Part shown: piece after piece, positions 12,259 through 21,923 of the stretch
Layout: each line of letters starts with the position of its first letter
Position numbering within the stretch: the first letter of the stretch is position 1
DNA from: Taxawa tesnikishii (nom. ined.)
Lineage: Eukaryota; Ascomycota; Dothideomycetes; Dothideales
NCBI GenBank assembly: GCA_030247885.1
Contig: JAPDRO010000004.1
Span: forward strand, 558,001 to 622,000
DNA length: 64,000 nt
Direction of reading: 5' to 3'
Program-made: the position numbers and the translations under genes
The notes under the pieces: model-generated
Databases searched by the model: none
What the model was told of the DNA's origin: nothing
What the model saw: only the letters and a program-made list of their open reading frames with translations

Positions 12259-13364
12259 TCAAGAGACGAATCCGTTCCTCCCGAGCTCCTCTTCATTGCC
12301 CAATCCATACAGCACCTCGCAGACGCCGCCAATTGGCACATCCATGACCGCATCTGTCCCTTCGTTCCACAAACTCTTCCAATCCAGGTCCTGAGCGGTG
12401 ACCATACCGTGTTTCGGCCCGCTGCTTCTCCTGCCATGTACACCTCCTTTACGACTCCCGTGCCCATGACCGTGTGCAGCAGAACCTTTCCGACTGTGCC
12501 TGTCTTTCCTGACGATCTTCCCCTTCTCATCCACAATCGCAATATGCGCCGCCTCATCGACAAGGCATTCGACGTTCTCCATCTTCAGCGTCAAGTACCC
12601 CGTATTGTAGCTCGCCAGCGCAACGTAGATCCAGATGACCAGCATAACCAACCACGCCGGGATTGCCAGACTCCACCACCGGTTCGGGTAGTAGTAGATT
12701 CCCAACTGGTGCAGGAATGGACTCGGCAGGAACGACCAGAGGAGGTACATGAGAAAGGCGAGCGAGGAGATCAAGTAGAGGGTGAAGCCATAGTACTCGT
12801 ACGTCGGCACCTTGGGCGAGGCGCGCGGAATGGGTTGGGCGGCGCGGAAGGAGGTGGTGAGGGCGGCGCTGGCGGGGTTTTGGTCCCGGAGCCGGGGTGC
12901 GTGCCCTCATCGGACGAGGGATCCGGTGTCGTCGGCCGTGAAGTCGTGGCACTGAAGTTGGGGCGGAGGAGCGACGTGAGCGAGGGTGAAGGGGGCAGGG
13001 GTGTTGGTGGACGGTTGTAGAAAGGCGGGGCGAAGGTCGCGGAGCCTAGGTAGGTGTGCGAGCGCGAGGCGTGGTTGTAGAGGGGCCGTTGGGGGAGGTT
13101 GCTTATGGGCCCGTTGTCGGATTCCTCCTCCTCTGAGGAAGAGCCGGACTCGATGTCTGGTGGATTGGCATCTAGAGAGAAGTCTTCTATGCTCGCTGGT
13201 TCCGAGGGCGAGGTCAGGATGGTGGGGGAGATGGCTTGGTCTGGTTCGATGGCTGTCGGACCATTTACTGATGTCGTGTCCAATGAGCGCAGTGTGGGCA
13301 GATTGGGAGTCGACTTGGAGTGGTAGCCCGTCGACATGGGGTTGCCCCTGCTTTGCGGCGGCAT
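12259..13364 (-). CDS. gpi19: GPI-GlcNAc transferase subunit PIG-P (GPI19) with long N-terminal extension
   Basis: Subunit P of the ER complex that adds GlcNAc to phosphatidylinositol, the first step of GPI-anchor synthesis. The PIG-P domain begins at VPTYEYYGFTLYLISSLAF, and its second membrane helix contains SLAIPAWLVMLVIWIYVAL. Ahead of it lies an extension of about 190 residues rich in Ser, Pro and acidic runs (GSSSEEEESD), probably disordered and cytosolic. After it comes a His/Gly/Lys-rich linker (HGHGHGSRKGG) and a conserved C-terminal part. The first true ATG is at 13364 (MPPQSRGNPMSTGY); an earlier TTG-led frame has no ATG. The extension and the domain lie in different frames that meet at the GGG run 12885-12887. 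One missing G gives a smooth NPASAALTTSFRAAQPIP junction. The GPI-anchored trehalase at 3.1 kb would be a client of this pathway. Confidence 0.88.
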
Positions 13365-13945
13365 GGCAGACGACACTGCACTGCTGCTCGAAGCATTTCC
13401 TGGTTCCCGGGTGGCAGCCAATTGTTTCGGTGCTCTGTCACACGAAGTACCTGGACCCTTTCCCCTCGGCCAAAGGGTCCGTGCGAACTGCTGTATAGAC
13501 TTTCGAGCCTCAAGCCAAGTGACTTATCACATTTATCATCCAATAATACTGGAATTGAGTACAGTAACCCTGCATCATACGGCGTTGCGGAAGCGGCAGA
13601 GCTTGGCGCACGACGATGCGGGTTGTACAAACGCCCGGTAGCCGTACATGTCGGTGATTGGCATTACCACGAAACAGTCGGGGCGTGCATGCATGCATGC
13701 ATGCAGTAGTCGCTGCATTATTCAAGCTGCAGCTTCCGTTTTGAAGCGTCGCTATCTTCGGAAACACGGCGTCTCAGAGCGTATCATCTTCAGCCCCACT
13801 GACAGTCTGGCTTCTGTTGTGGGGAGCGGGAACCGCCAAATGCATACATCAGGCAGCACAGAACTAAGCGCAGAAGACCTGGCCTGGTGAATCTCGCTGT
13901 AGAGTACAACTAAACTTGATAGCCCCGCAACGCCGGTAGTCCGAT
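13365..13945. other. Divergent promoter region with GCAT repeat
   Basis: This 0.58 kb separates the PIG-P and GNAT starts, which diverge. It contains a palindromic GCAT tandem run of five units at about 13,686-13,704, flanked by ordinary sequence. Nothing coding is recognised. Confidence 0.6.
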
Positions 13946-15067
13946 ATGGGCCACTTTGCTACGGCAGAAGAGCAATATCTGATCCGGCACGGCACGAGTG
14001 TTGATGAAGTGAAGAAGATATGGTGGCCATTCATGCTAAATCTCGGCTGGGTATTCATTCTACCACATCAACCGTTCTCATGTCCTTCATCCGCTGATAC
14101 GTTTCGCCAGAATCGCTCATCATATGATCTGGCTACCTACATGGACGCTTCGAAGTCAAAGATGCTTGTCGTTCTGCCCAGATCCACGAATGAACCAGTC
14201 GGCCATATACAAGCGACCATCTACGACAACAAGACCGGCTGGGTAGCCATGTTCATCGTTGAACAGGCTTGCCGCGGCCTTGGCTATGGTAGAGCGCTGT
14301 TCGAGACCGCCATGGACGAATTCACTCGCAATGGCACGAAGTATGTCGGGTTGGACGGTGTCGCCGAGCAGAAGAAGACCTATGAGCGCCGAGGCTTCGT
14401 CGAGAGTCAACTCGGCCTCGTGAAGTGCATGTACCGCAACCTTACATCGCACGCTCCTCTTGTTGCCGCTGGTCGATCCCTCGGCCTTCCGAAGGACACG
14501 GAGCTTTGCGCTCTCTCAATGGTACCGAACCGGCTGCTTGTGCAGAGTGATCTCGCTCACACTGGCTTTGAGCGGAACGGACTTTGGACGGAAGAATTCT
14601 TCAACCGCCCTGACGTTTTCGGATCGGCCCTTATGAGGGAGAGATGCACGAGGTCACGTAGAAGTACTGTGGGCAAGCTGGACGACGTGCTGGCGTGGGT
14701 GGTGGTCCGCCGCAGTGTGCAGGGCTATCGTATCGGGCCTCTTTACGCGAAGGATACGGAATCTGCTCGGATTGTCCTGACTTCTGCGATGGAAGATGCC
14801 GGTCCTGGTCGCATGAACTCAACGCCGCTAGATAACGAAACGCCCTACGACAAGGACGTAGAAGAGATTTCAGAGAAGGCGCAGCTGGCAGTTGAGATAT
14901 GGAGTGGTAACCCGGCTGCTGAAGCGCTTTTCACAGAGCTGGGATGGCAATTTCTCGGAGTAGACTACCATCGCATGTGGCTCGGAGGAGAAGCGACGCC
15001 TGAACAGAGCGAAGGAGGATTGGCTCACAAGGGCATGTTCGCCGTCTTTGATGCGGCGATAGGCTGA
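13946..15067 (+). CDS. GNAT-family N-acetyltransferase, two-domain
   Basis: Probable acetyl-CoA-dependent acetyltransferase. The N-terminal GNAT domain shows the acetyl-CoA loop CRGLGYGRALF, preceded by WVAMFIVE and followed by YVGLDGVAEQKKTYERRGF. A second, C-terminal domain (ISEKAQLAVEIWSGNPAAEA ... MWLGG) resembles the extra domain of YitH-like two-domain GNATs. The substrate cannot be read from sequence. The frame is open throughout, but 14051-14110 looks like a 60-nt intron (GTATTC...CTGATAC...CGCCAG) of length divisible by three and without a stop. Removing it joins LNLGW to NRSSYDLATYMDAS, the expected family reading. The mature protein is then 353 residues rather than 373. Confidence 0.85.
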   Translation: MGHFATAEEQYLIRHGTSVDEVKKIWWPFMLNLGWVFILPHQPFSCPSSADTFRQNRSSYDLATYMDASKSKMLVVLPRSTNEPVGHIQATIYDNKTGWVAMFIVEQACRGLGYGRALFETAMDEFTRNGTKYVGLDGVAEQKKTYERRGFVESQLGLVKCMYRNLTSHAPLVAAGRSLGLPKDTELCALSMVPNRLLVQSDLAHTGFERNGLWTEEFFNRPDVFGSALMRERCTRSRRSTVGKLDDVLAWVVVRRSVQGYRIGPLYAKDTESARIVLTSAMEDAGPGRMNSTPLDNETPYDKDVEEISEKAQLAVEIWSGNPAAEALFTELGWQFLGVDYHRMWLGGEATPEQSEGGLAHKGMFAVFDAAIG

Positions 15068-15994
15068 GTGAGGTTCCCAAGTAACATGGAGACTATCAGA
15101 GCGATGATGTTGCCTCGAGAGATTCTGGGGAGGCATGCCGAACGACACCAAAGCGTGATGGTGCGTGAGACAGAAAGAAAACCCCGTTTTGGGTGGTGGT
15201 ACGAATCCATGTGGCTTGTGTTAAGCTGTTTCGGACCAAGCGCTCCTAGGCACGAGCGTGTATACCTGTCTCTGGGGCCAGATCACAAATGCACTGCGTA
15301 ACGCTACGTAAAACACTTTGGAGTTCTGGAATGTCGCATCCGTGGCCTTCCCAAGTTCCGGGGTTTCCCTTGAGGGTTGATACGCACTTGGAAAACGACA
15401 TGCCATAGCAACCCGAGCATCAAGCATTGCTACGCGTGGGAAGTATTTCCGAAAAGTATGATGAGCGGCGCTACGTCCCGTGTACGGAGGCGTCTGAGTG
15501 GTCTGTCGCTGCTGCACGGCGCTGTTGTGTCATGCATGGCTTGGGTCCAGAGATGGATGGAAGCCCAACGGGGTTGTACAGGACCAGCAATGCTTCTGAA
15601 GTTGTGGTAGAGCGGTGAGGTTATGCCACTGCACAGCTTGTCGCCAGTGTGCACGATGCATTCGAGATAACGTACATGAACTCTCTTCTTGCTCGGGTGC
15701 AAGTTGGGCAGGAATAGGTCTGGACTGGAAGGAGGGCAGCGGTGCGGCGTGGCTTCCTCATTCGGATGCTTTGCCTCATAATCTACAGCGCAACGCAGCG
15801 CAGGTGTCAAACCATCTCTTCTTGCCTAATCCTCAACAAAGCTCTGTGTTGCATATATCATCCCAGCCGCCCGCATTGTGGTCTCATATCGCTCTTACTT
15901 CCACCGACTGCTCTTTTCTGATGCCGCGCTCCTCTTCCACCTGACCTCCCTATGTCTTCGGCGCTTCCCCTACCATTATTGCATCTTCCCTCTC
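15068..15994. other. Intergenic region, no gene seen
   Basis: This 0.93 kb runs between the GNAT stop and the start of the membrane-protein gene. The last 150 bp are pyrimidine-rich, as expected for a fungal core promoter. No RNA gene or recognisable coding segment is seen. Confidence 0.5.
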
Positions 15995-17425
15995 ATGCCG
16001 GCACTCTCATGCGTCGTTTTTGGCGCCTTCTCCATCCTCTGTCTAAGCTCCAGCACTTATGCTCTGGCCACGGTCCACGAAAGAAGAGCTGTGCCAACGA
16101 CCGACAATCCTCTTACCTCAATCAACCATACCACACACGACGACGTCGCTGTGCCCGATGCGATGCGTTCCGTATACACGGCCGTCGCTTTGTTCAACTT
16201 GGTGATAATCGCGACCATGTTAGGTGAGCAGTCCGCTTCCCTGTCCCGAAGTGGCGCATCGACCTCACCCTCATCCTCACCCTCGTCCTCATCCTGACTT
16301 GAAGGTTCGCCGCTTCCTGATCTGATCCATGCTCACGCGTTTGAAGGGACAAGGATCAGAAACCTCGGCCTCAAGTCACTGACAGAGCTTAATTTCATCC
16401 GGATGCTGGTGTTCGCGCTCTACTTCCTCGCTATAGGCATGGTGATGAGCACCACGGTCCTGGAATCCGACCTTGACCTCTTCTCCCGCAGCTCATGTTC
16501 GGCAGCGATATACGTCTGCCTGAGTTTTTACTTAGGTTCCAAGGTTGTCATGCAGGTGTTCCTAGTCGAACGCGCCCATGCTGTCCGGGTCCACCACGTC
16601 AAGCGCTGCGATAGCTGGATCTGGCTCATCTCCATGCTTGCCGTCGGCATCGGTTTTGGCAGCATCGGAATCATTGCGTTCATCTACCCTCTAGCTGAAA
16701 TCAGTGTCGAAGACGGTAAATGCCGCATTGGCCTTCCAATCAAGGTCACCGCACCCTTGCTTACGTTCGACATCCTCATCAACGTGGCCCTGACTGTAGT
16801 CTTCATCTGCCTCCTCCAGCCATTGCTGCGATTCAACCCGGAGCCGACCAGCGCAAGCCGGCCAACAAAATACTTCCGCCGCCTCTCAAGTCGCCTCTCG
16901 ATCAAGAGCGGCCTTACCGAGGATCAGTCGTCCGCAATCATCGACTTAGCGCCCGCACCAAGGGAAATCCCCTTCCGCCAAGGGACGTCGTCGTGTCGAA
17001 CCGGATGCACGTGATACATCGGCTCGTCAAGAGATCTCTGATCGGCGGCGTGCTTGTCCTCTTGCCCACGGTAGTGAACATAGGGGTGCTGTACCATGTG
17101 CGCGGAAGAGAACAAGGATGGATTTGCTTTACCATGTGCAGTCTGGATGGTAAGTTGTAACCCTTCGCGTCTGTTCTCAACAGGCGGTGGAATTGCCTGG
17201 CGGACTGCTATAGCAATACGGCTCCGTAACTATGCATGCGCTGTCTGCCTTGGGATGGCAGCCGGCCGGTCAATCAGTTTAGCTGGCTGTTGAGAAATCT
17301 ACCCTTTACGTTAGTGGAGACGACTAGAATGCTAACGTGTTACGACAGTGACATGGGCGGTCTGCGTCGTACATGCGTTGACGGTAGATCCGCTGGAGGA
17401 GGAGAGAGTGCAGACGATGGCGTAG
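15995..17425 (+). CDS. Fungal multi-pass membrane protein, about seven TM helices
   Basis: Three exons: 15995-16223, 16305-17149 and 17349-17425 (introns 81 and 199 nt). A signal-like start (MPALSCVVFGAFSILCLSSS) precedes a short lumenal loop, then about seven hydrophobic helices. These include LVFALYFLAIGMVMSTTV, WIWLISMLAVGIGFGSIGII, FDILINVALTVVFICLLQPL and LIGGVLVLLPTVVNIGVLYH. The last exon supplies VTWAVCVVHALTVDP and the stop. The layout resembles uncharacterised receptor-like membrane proteins of ascomycetes. No ligand or enzymatic motif is seen. The frame changes at the CCCC run 16969-16972, after SAIIDLAPAPREIP; one missing base gives a continuous reading into DVVVSNRMHVIHRLVK. The family has no settled function that I can state. 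Confidence 0.72.
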
Positions 17426-17961
17426 GAAACATTTACAAAACGGCGAAGCGTCGCTAATAGAGTGGATGGGAAGCGCTTCTAGCATTTTTAGGACCGCCGT
17501 GTGGATTATGTACAAGAAGGCATTGAGCTACGAATAACGAATACTCTTCATTCCTCGCGAGAGGATGTTTCCCGACTCTACATTCGCTCGTGCATTGCCG
17601 TGCTGCAGTCGCTCAGCGAGTAGTCTTCCATGAAACTCGGTCTCGTGTTGCTCTTTCTCATCGAGCTGTTCTGCTTTGTCGGTCTGAGGTGATTGTTGAG
17701 TGAGCACTTCTAAGAATGAGGCAGGGAAAGCGCGTCAGGCGTAGCTGGCAAATCAAGTTAGCAATCCGGCAGCACCAGAAGCCGAGACGCATACCACTCG
17801 TCCAGCTGAAGCAAGCACGAGCATCGTGAAATGGTGAAATCGTAAAACCGATGTTGTCTTGGCGCCAACGCGGTCATGAGTATAAGCAGTACACCGTATC
17901 CGTGAAGCAGCGGCGGTTTCGCGCTCTGCCGTCAAGCCGTCTCACATTGCAACATGTTTTC
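17426..17961. other. Intergenic region, no gene seen
   Basis: This 0.54 kb lies between convergent ends of the membrane-protein gene and Swi5. Only short random frames are present; it should contain both 3' UTRs. Confidence 0.5.
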
Positions 17962-18381
17962 TCAATCCTTGGCATCCATGCCGAAATCCTCCAGCACATG
18001 GGCGATCCTCACGCCTCTCTGCTCGGCGGTTATCCCCATCAAGCCCATGGCGACATCCTTGATCTCGTTGTAATCGTGCAACAGCTTGATATGCCTCTTG
18101 ACTACCGCGTTCGCGTGGTCAAGAGCCCGCTTTGTACGAGCTTCGCCGGTGAGGTCCGAGCAAGGACCAGGAGGATGATGCTCGGAGGTCGGCAGGGCTG
18201 ATGGGGCGGGATGGACGAGGGTGGCACGTTGGGTGAGCAGGTCAGCAACGGTTCGTTCGAGGGCGGCCTGACGCGCCTGGAGGGCCTCGAGCTTCTTGTT
18301 CGGAGTAGGCTGCGGCTTGTCGGGGAGTTTTCTGTTTGAGGCTGGTGCTGGTGCTGGTGCTGGTGCTGGCGACGAGGACAT
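17962..18381 (-). CDS. swi5: DNA repair protein Swi5/Sae3 family
   Basis: Small recombination mediator that, with Sfr1 (or Mei5), stabilises Rad51/Dmc1 filaments. The conserved C-terminal block reads LLHDYNEIKDVAMGLMGITA, then EQRGVRIAHVLEDFGMD, which is the hallmark of the family. A coiled coil lies ahead of it (KLEALQARQAALERTVADLL). The N-terminus after the ATG at 18381 is an Ala-Pro run (SSPAPAPAPAPAS) encoded by a hexanucleotide microsatellite (18343-18369), so its length may vary between strains. The frame extends upstream to a GTG at 18477, but there is no ATG there and a GTACGT donor-like site interrupts it. I therefore take 18381 as the start, giving about 139 residues. Confidence 0.85.
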   Translation of the reverse strand: MSSSPAPAPAPAPASNRKLPDKPQPTPNKKLEALQARQAALERTVADLLTQRATLVHPAPSALPTSEHHPPGPCSDLTGEARTKRALDHANAVVKRHIKLLHDYNEIKDVAMGLMGITAEQRGVRIAHVLEDFGMDAKD

Positions 18382-18858
18382 GTCTTCCTTCGTCTGGGTC
18401 TGGCGCGCTGTTCTTCGCCAATGCTCGCGCTCTCGCGGCCGGGCCTTGTACCCAACGTACCTGACGAACCGAGGCACGTCTCTCCGATATGGCGTTATAG
18501 AGTTAGCAACGGGATGAGGATGAGCATGAGCGTGAGCATGAGCATGACCCCCGGCTCAGGGCTTTGTCCGTTTCCGGGCGTGGGATCGGCTTCCAAACGT
18601 CAGCTCTCAGGAGTCAGCCAATCGGCAATCAGCCAGAGACATGACTGTACCGTACCCTGCCCTACCCTACCCTACCGGCTGCACTTCAATCCCCACTCCG
18701 AATAAGCTGCGAACCGCGAAACTTCCAGACCACGCTAAACGTGAAAGCATTACACCACCGTTTCCATCCATCTTCACTCCAACTCCTTCCTCCCACTTCC
18801 ACTCTACATTTCCGCTACCACACTTCCTGCCCCTCGATACCAATTCACTCCGACCAAC
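18382..18858. other. Divergent promoter region of swi5 and HEM1
   Basis: Short intergenic region between divergent starts. It contains a run of GAGCAT/GAGCGT hexamers (about 18,519-18,547), a CCCTAC tandem (about 18,655-18,675), and a pyrimidine-rich leader before the HEM1 ATG. No gene is seen. Confidence 0.55.
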
Positions 18859-20789
18859 ATGGAGGTCCTGCTCCGCCAATCCCGCGCCATGTGCCCGTTC
18901 TTGCACAAGACCTCGCCTGCCACACTCCGCTCCCTGTCCACCAGCACCGCCGTTCAGCAATGCTCTCCCGGTGGCGGTGCCATGTCGAACCTTCAGATCG
19001 TCGCCCGCCGTTGTCCCATCATGGGAAGGCGCTCGCTGTGCAAAGCTCTCGTGCCGCAAACGCTGCGCTCGCGGGCGCATTCGGTGGCAGCCGTGCTTAC
19101 CACGCCAAGGTTCCGAGGGCCAACCTGCACACTACTAGGCCCGAGAAGGCTCAGGCTGTGGACGTGAACCCAACACGTAGCCATCAGGGTATGTACACTT
19201 CCCGCGTGGATATGGAGAGAGATGGGCTTTAGTTGGTCGCGGGGCTCACGCCGCATCTCTTAGATCGCTACCCTCCACAAGTCAAGCCTGCAGCGCCACG
19301 TGTTGAGGGACAGTTCGCCAGCCCACCCGAACCTCCAAACGTCCCAAAATTCGACTATGATGCTTTCTACCAGAACGAGCTGGAGAAGAAACACAAGGAC
19401 AAGTCCTACCGCTACTTCAACAATATCAATCGTCTGGCTCAGGAGTTCCCTCGTGCCCACATGGCGACCCCAGAGGACAAAGTCACCGTCTGGTGCTCGA
19501 ACGACTACCTCGGAATGGGTCGCAATCCCCAGGTGATCAAGAAGATGCACGAGACTCTGGATACCTACGGAGCCGGCGCTGGAGGAACCAGGAACATCTC
19601 TGGCCACAACCAGCACGCTATGGGGCTTGAGAGCACCATCGCCAAGCTACACGCCAAGGAGGCAGCATTGGTGTTCTCTTCATGCTACGTCGCAAACGAC
19701 GCGACTCTGGCTACCCTGGGCTCCAAATTCCCCGGCTGCGTCATTCTTTCCGACAGCTCAAACCACGCTTCTATGATTCAGGGTATCCGTCACTCTGGCG
19801 CCAAGAAGATGGTGTTCAAGCACAACGACGTGGCCGATCTGGAGGCCAAGCTGGCTTCTTTGCCTCCTGACGTGCCCAAGATCATTGCTTTCGAGAGCGT
19901 ATACAGCATGTGCGGATCCATCGGCCCGATCGAGGAAATCTGCGACCTTGCGGACAAGTACGGCGCCATTACCTTTTTGGATGAGGTCCATGCCGTGGGT
20001 ATGTACGGTCCTCACGGGGCTGGTGTCGCAGAACATCTCGACTACGAGGCCCACGTCAACGGCAAGCCGCTCGGAACCATTATGGACAGAATCGACATCA
20101 TCACTGGTACTCTTGGTAAGGCCTACGGTTGCGTGGGTGGCTACATTGCCGGTTCCGCGAAGATGGTCGACACCATCCGTTCCCTCGCTCCCGGTTTCAT
20201 CTTCACCACCTCGCTGCCTCCGGCGACAATGGCAGGCGCCAAGGCCGCCATCGAGTACCAGATGGCGTACCGAGGCGACCGCCGCCTGCAGCAGCTCCAC
20301 ACCCGCGCGGTCAAGGAGCAGCTGAAGGAGAAGGACATCCCTGTGATCCCGAACCCCAGCCACATCATTCCCGTGCTGGTCGGCAACGCCGAAGTAGCCA
20401 AGAAGGCCTCTGACTTGCTTCTCGAGAACTGGGGCATCTATGTCCAAGCCATCAACTACCCCACCGTACCCGTCGGCCAGGAGCGTCTCCGTATCACCCC
20501 GACTCCGGGCCACGTGCGCGAATTCCGCGACCACTTGGTCACTGCGCTCGACAGCGTGTGGAACGAGTTGGGGTGCAAGAGGACCAGTGACTGGGCTGCG
20601 CAGGGCGGTTTCATTGGTGTTGGAGAGGAGGGAAGGGAGGAGACTGAGCCGCTCTGGACAGATGAGCAGCTTGGCTTGAAGGAGGTCAAGAGCCAGATGA
20701 AGAGCGGGATCGGTGCGCTTAACGTGCTCGAGGGCATTTTGGATCATGAGAGGAAAGAGGTTGCGCAGGCTGTTACTGCTGCCGCTTGA
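18859..20789 (+). CDS. HEM1: 5-aminolevulinate synthase, mitochondrial (HEM1)
   Basis: PLP-dependent enzyme that condenses glycine with succinyl-CoA, the first committed step of haem synthesis, in the mitochondrial matrix. The presequence carries two Cys-Pro haem-regulatory motifs ([10 protein letters not shown] and RRCPIMG), which in this family let haem restrain import or activity. Exon 2 (19264-20789, after a 75-nt intron 19189-19263) encodes the fold-type I core: [34 protein letters not shown], and the PLP lysine in [17 protein letters not shown]. About 618 residues are expected. In the presequence the frame changes at GGGAAGG (19023-19029), where one missing base restores [14 protein letters not shown]. 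Since HEM1 is normally essential for growth, this break is best read as a sequence error. Confidence 0.96.
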
Positions 20790-21330
20790 TCCACTCACGT
20801 AGTTGATGGATTGATGTTTGTGGAGTGAAAGGAAAAGAGATTTGCCGGATGCAATATAGTCTGAATATCGAGACTTGGTTAAGAGTGGGTTGCCTCCCTG
20901 CAGCCTTGAGCCCACGACTTTTCTCCTCTTTCTCCCCTTTTGTCCCTACGGCGAAGTTCCAGTGTGCGGCCCCCTCAGGACTAGGTGAACGGACTCTCCC
21001 CTGCCTTCGACTGGCTGCAAGCATTCCTGATAGAAGTTCACACACATGGAACAAGGTTGTTCGAAGTCGCATCACGTGCAAGTCCAGCACCTAGCGTACA
21101 TGCCGTCCGCTCTAGATCTACCCACCCACTCCTTTTGCCGTAGGTTTTTTGGCATGAGACTTGTCACGCTGTCGTGCACCGACCTTGTTGGAGTCGTTTC
21201 TCTGAAGATATATACTCATAGAGCCTCGTCTGCCCAACGACTCACCTTGCCGGGAACAAACAGGACCGCTATCGGCAGGATACCGCGGGCCGACGTACAT
21301 GTTTTTCTCCGAAGATAGCCTTCCATAACG
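20790..21330. other. Intergenic region before the tRNA
   Basis: This 0.54 kb stretch holds the HEM1 3' end and the upstream flank of the initiator tRNA gene. No recognisable gene. Confidence 0.5.
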
Positions 21331-21461
21331 AGCTGAGTGGCGCAGGGGAAGCGTATGTTCAACCCACCACTCCAAACTCACCAACGAATTCATTCACTAA
21401 CAGTCGAGCAGGCGCCGGGCTCATAACCCGGAGGACAATGGATCGAAACCATTCTCAGCTA
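21331..21461 (+). tRNA. Initiator tRNA-Met (CAT) with a spliceosomal-type intron in the D-stem
   Basis: Exon 1 is 21331-21352 (22 nt) and exon 2 is 21412-21461 (50 nt). Joined, they make a perfect 72-nt cloverleaf. The acceptor stem AGCTGAG/CTCAGCT has a discriminator A. The D-stem is GCGC/GCGC with loop AGGGGAA. The anticodon stem CCGGG/CCCGG carries loop CTCATAA (anticodon 21422-21424). The T-stem AATGG/CCATT has the initiator-type loop ATCGAAA. The three G:C pairs and the AxCGAAA loop mark it as initiator, not elongator. A 59-nt insert (21353-21411) splits the 3' strand of the D-stem. It begins GTATGT, contains CTAAC at 21397-21401 and ends GAGCAG. It is not at the canonical 37/38 site. 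The A box (21338-21348) and B box (21440-21450) remain intact on either side. Confidence 0.93.
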
Positions 21462-21475
21462 TGGAGATGGAAGTC

Positions 21476-21481
21476 TTTTTT
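21476..21481 (+). terminator. RNA polymerase III T-run terminator
   Basis: Six consecutive T residues lie 15 nt past the discriminator base of the initiator tRNA. This is the expected Pol III terminator and supports the gene being transcribed through its insert. Confidence 0.85.
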
Positions 21482-21923
21482 GCCTTTTGCGCAGCGAGAA
21501 ATTTTTTCTCGTGTTGAACGGAGATTCCACCGGTCAAACTAAGTGAAATGGAGCCGAGAACGGAAACAAGCTTCGTAGGGTTGTATAGCGGTCTGCCGAA
21601 AAAATCGCTTCAAACAGAAAGACTGGCTCTATCCAATCACAAGCTGTATCGCGGGAGATGATGATCTTGTCATGGACATGTATTGTGCCTACCGGTCTCA
21701 AGATATGTAAAACATACAAATTGCATAACACAAAGCTGACCTGTGCAGCCGCTGCCCCCAAGTTTCATGCATGACGGTTAGTTCTTTGAACCAAACGGTC
21801 CTGCTCTTCGTGTGTGCATACATGTCCTCGTAGCCGCCTGTGCACACGTTGACACTACACATGATATACGTTTACACATTGGTGCTCTCTTTCTCTCTTT
21901 CACGCATGATCCCCCTCTCCTCC
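21482..21923. other. Intergenic region, no gene seen
   Basis: Flank between the tRNA and the 3' end of the P5-type ATPase gene. No recognisable coding or RNA feature. Confidence 0.5.

Noticed and set aside
19758-20915. 385-codon open frame antisense to HEM1
   Set aside because: It is a shadow of the strong third-position GC bias of HEM1; the sense strand is unmistakably ALAS and the antisense frame has no ATG-led family resemblance.
21353-21411. Random insertion that destroyed the tRNA
   Set aside because: Removal of exactly the GT...AG segment restores a perfect D-stem, and the insert has donor, branch and acceptor consensus at the right spacing; chance insertion would not be expected to give this.
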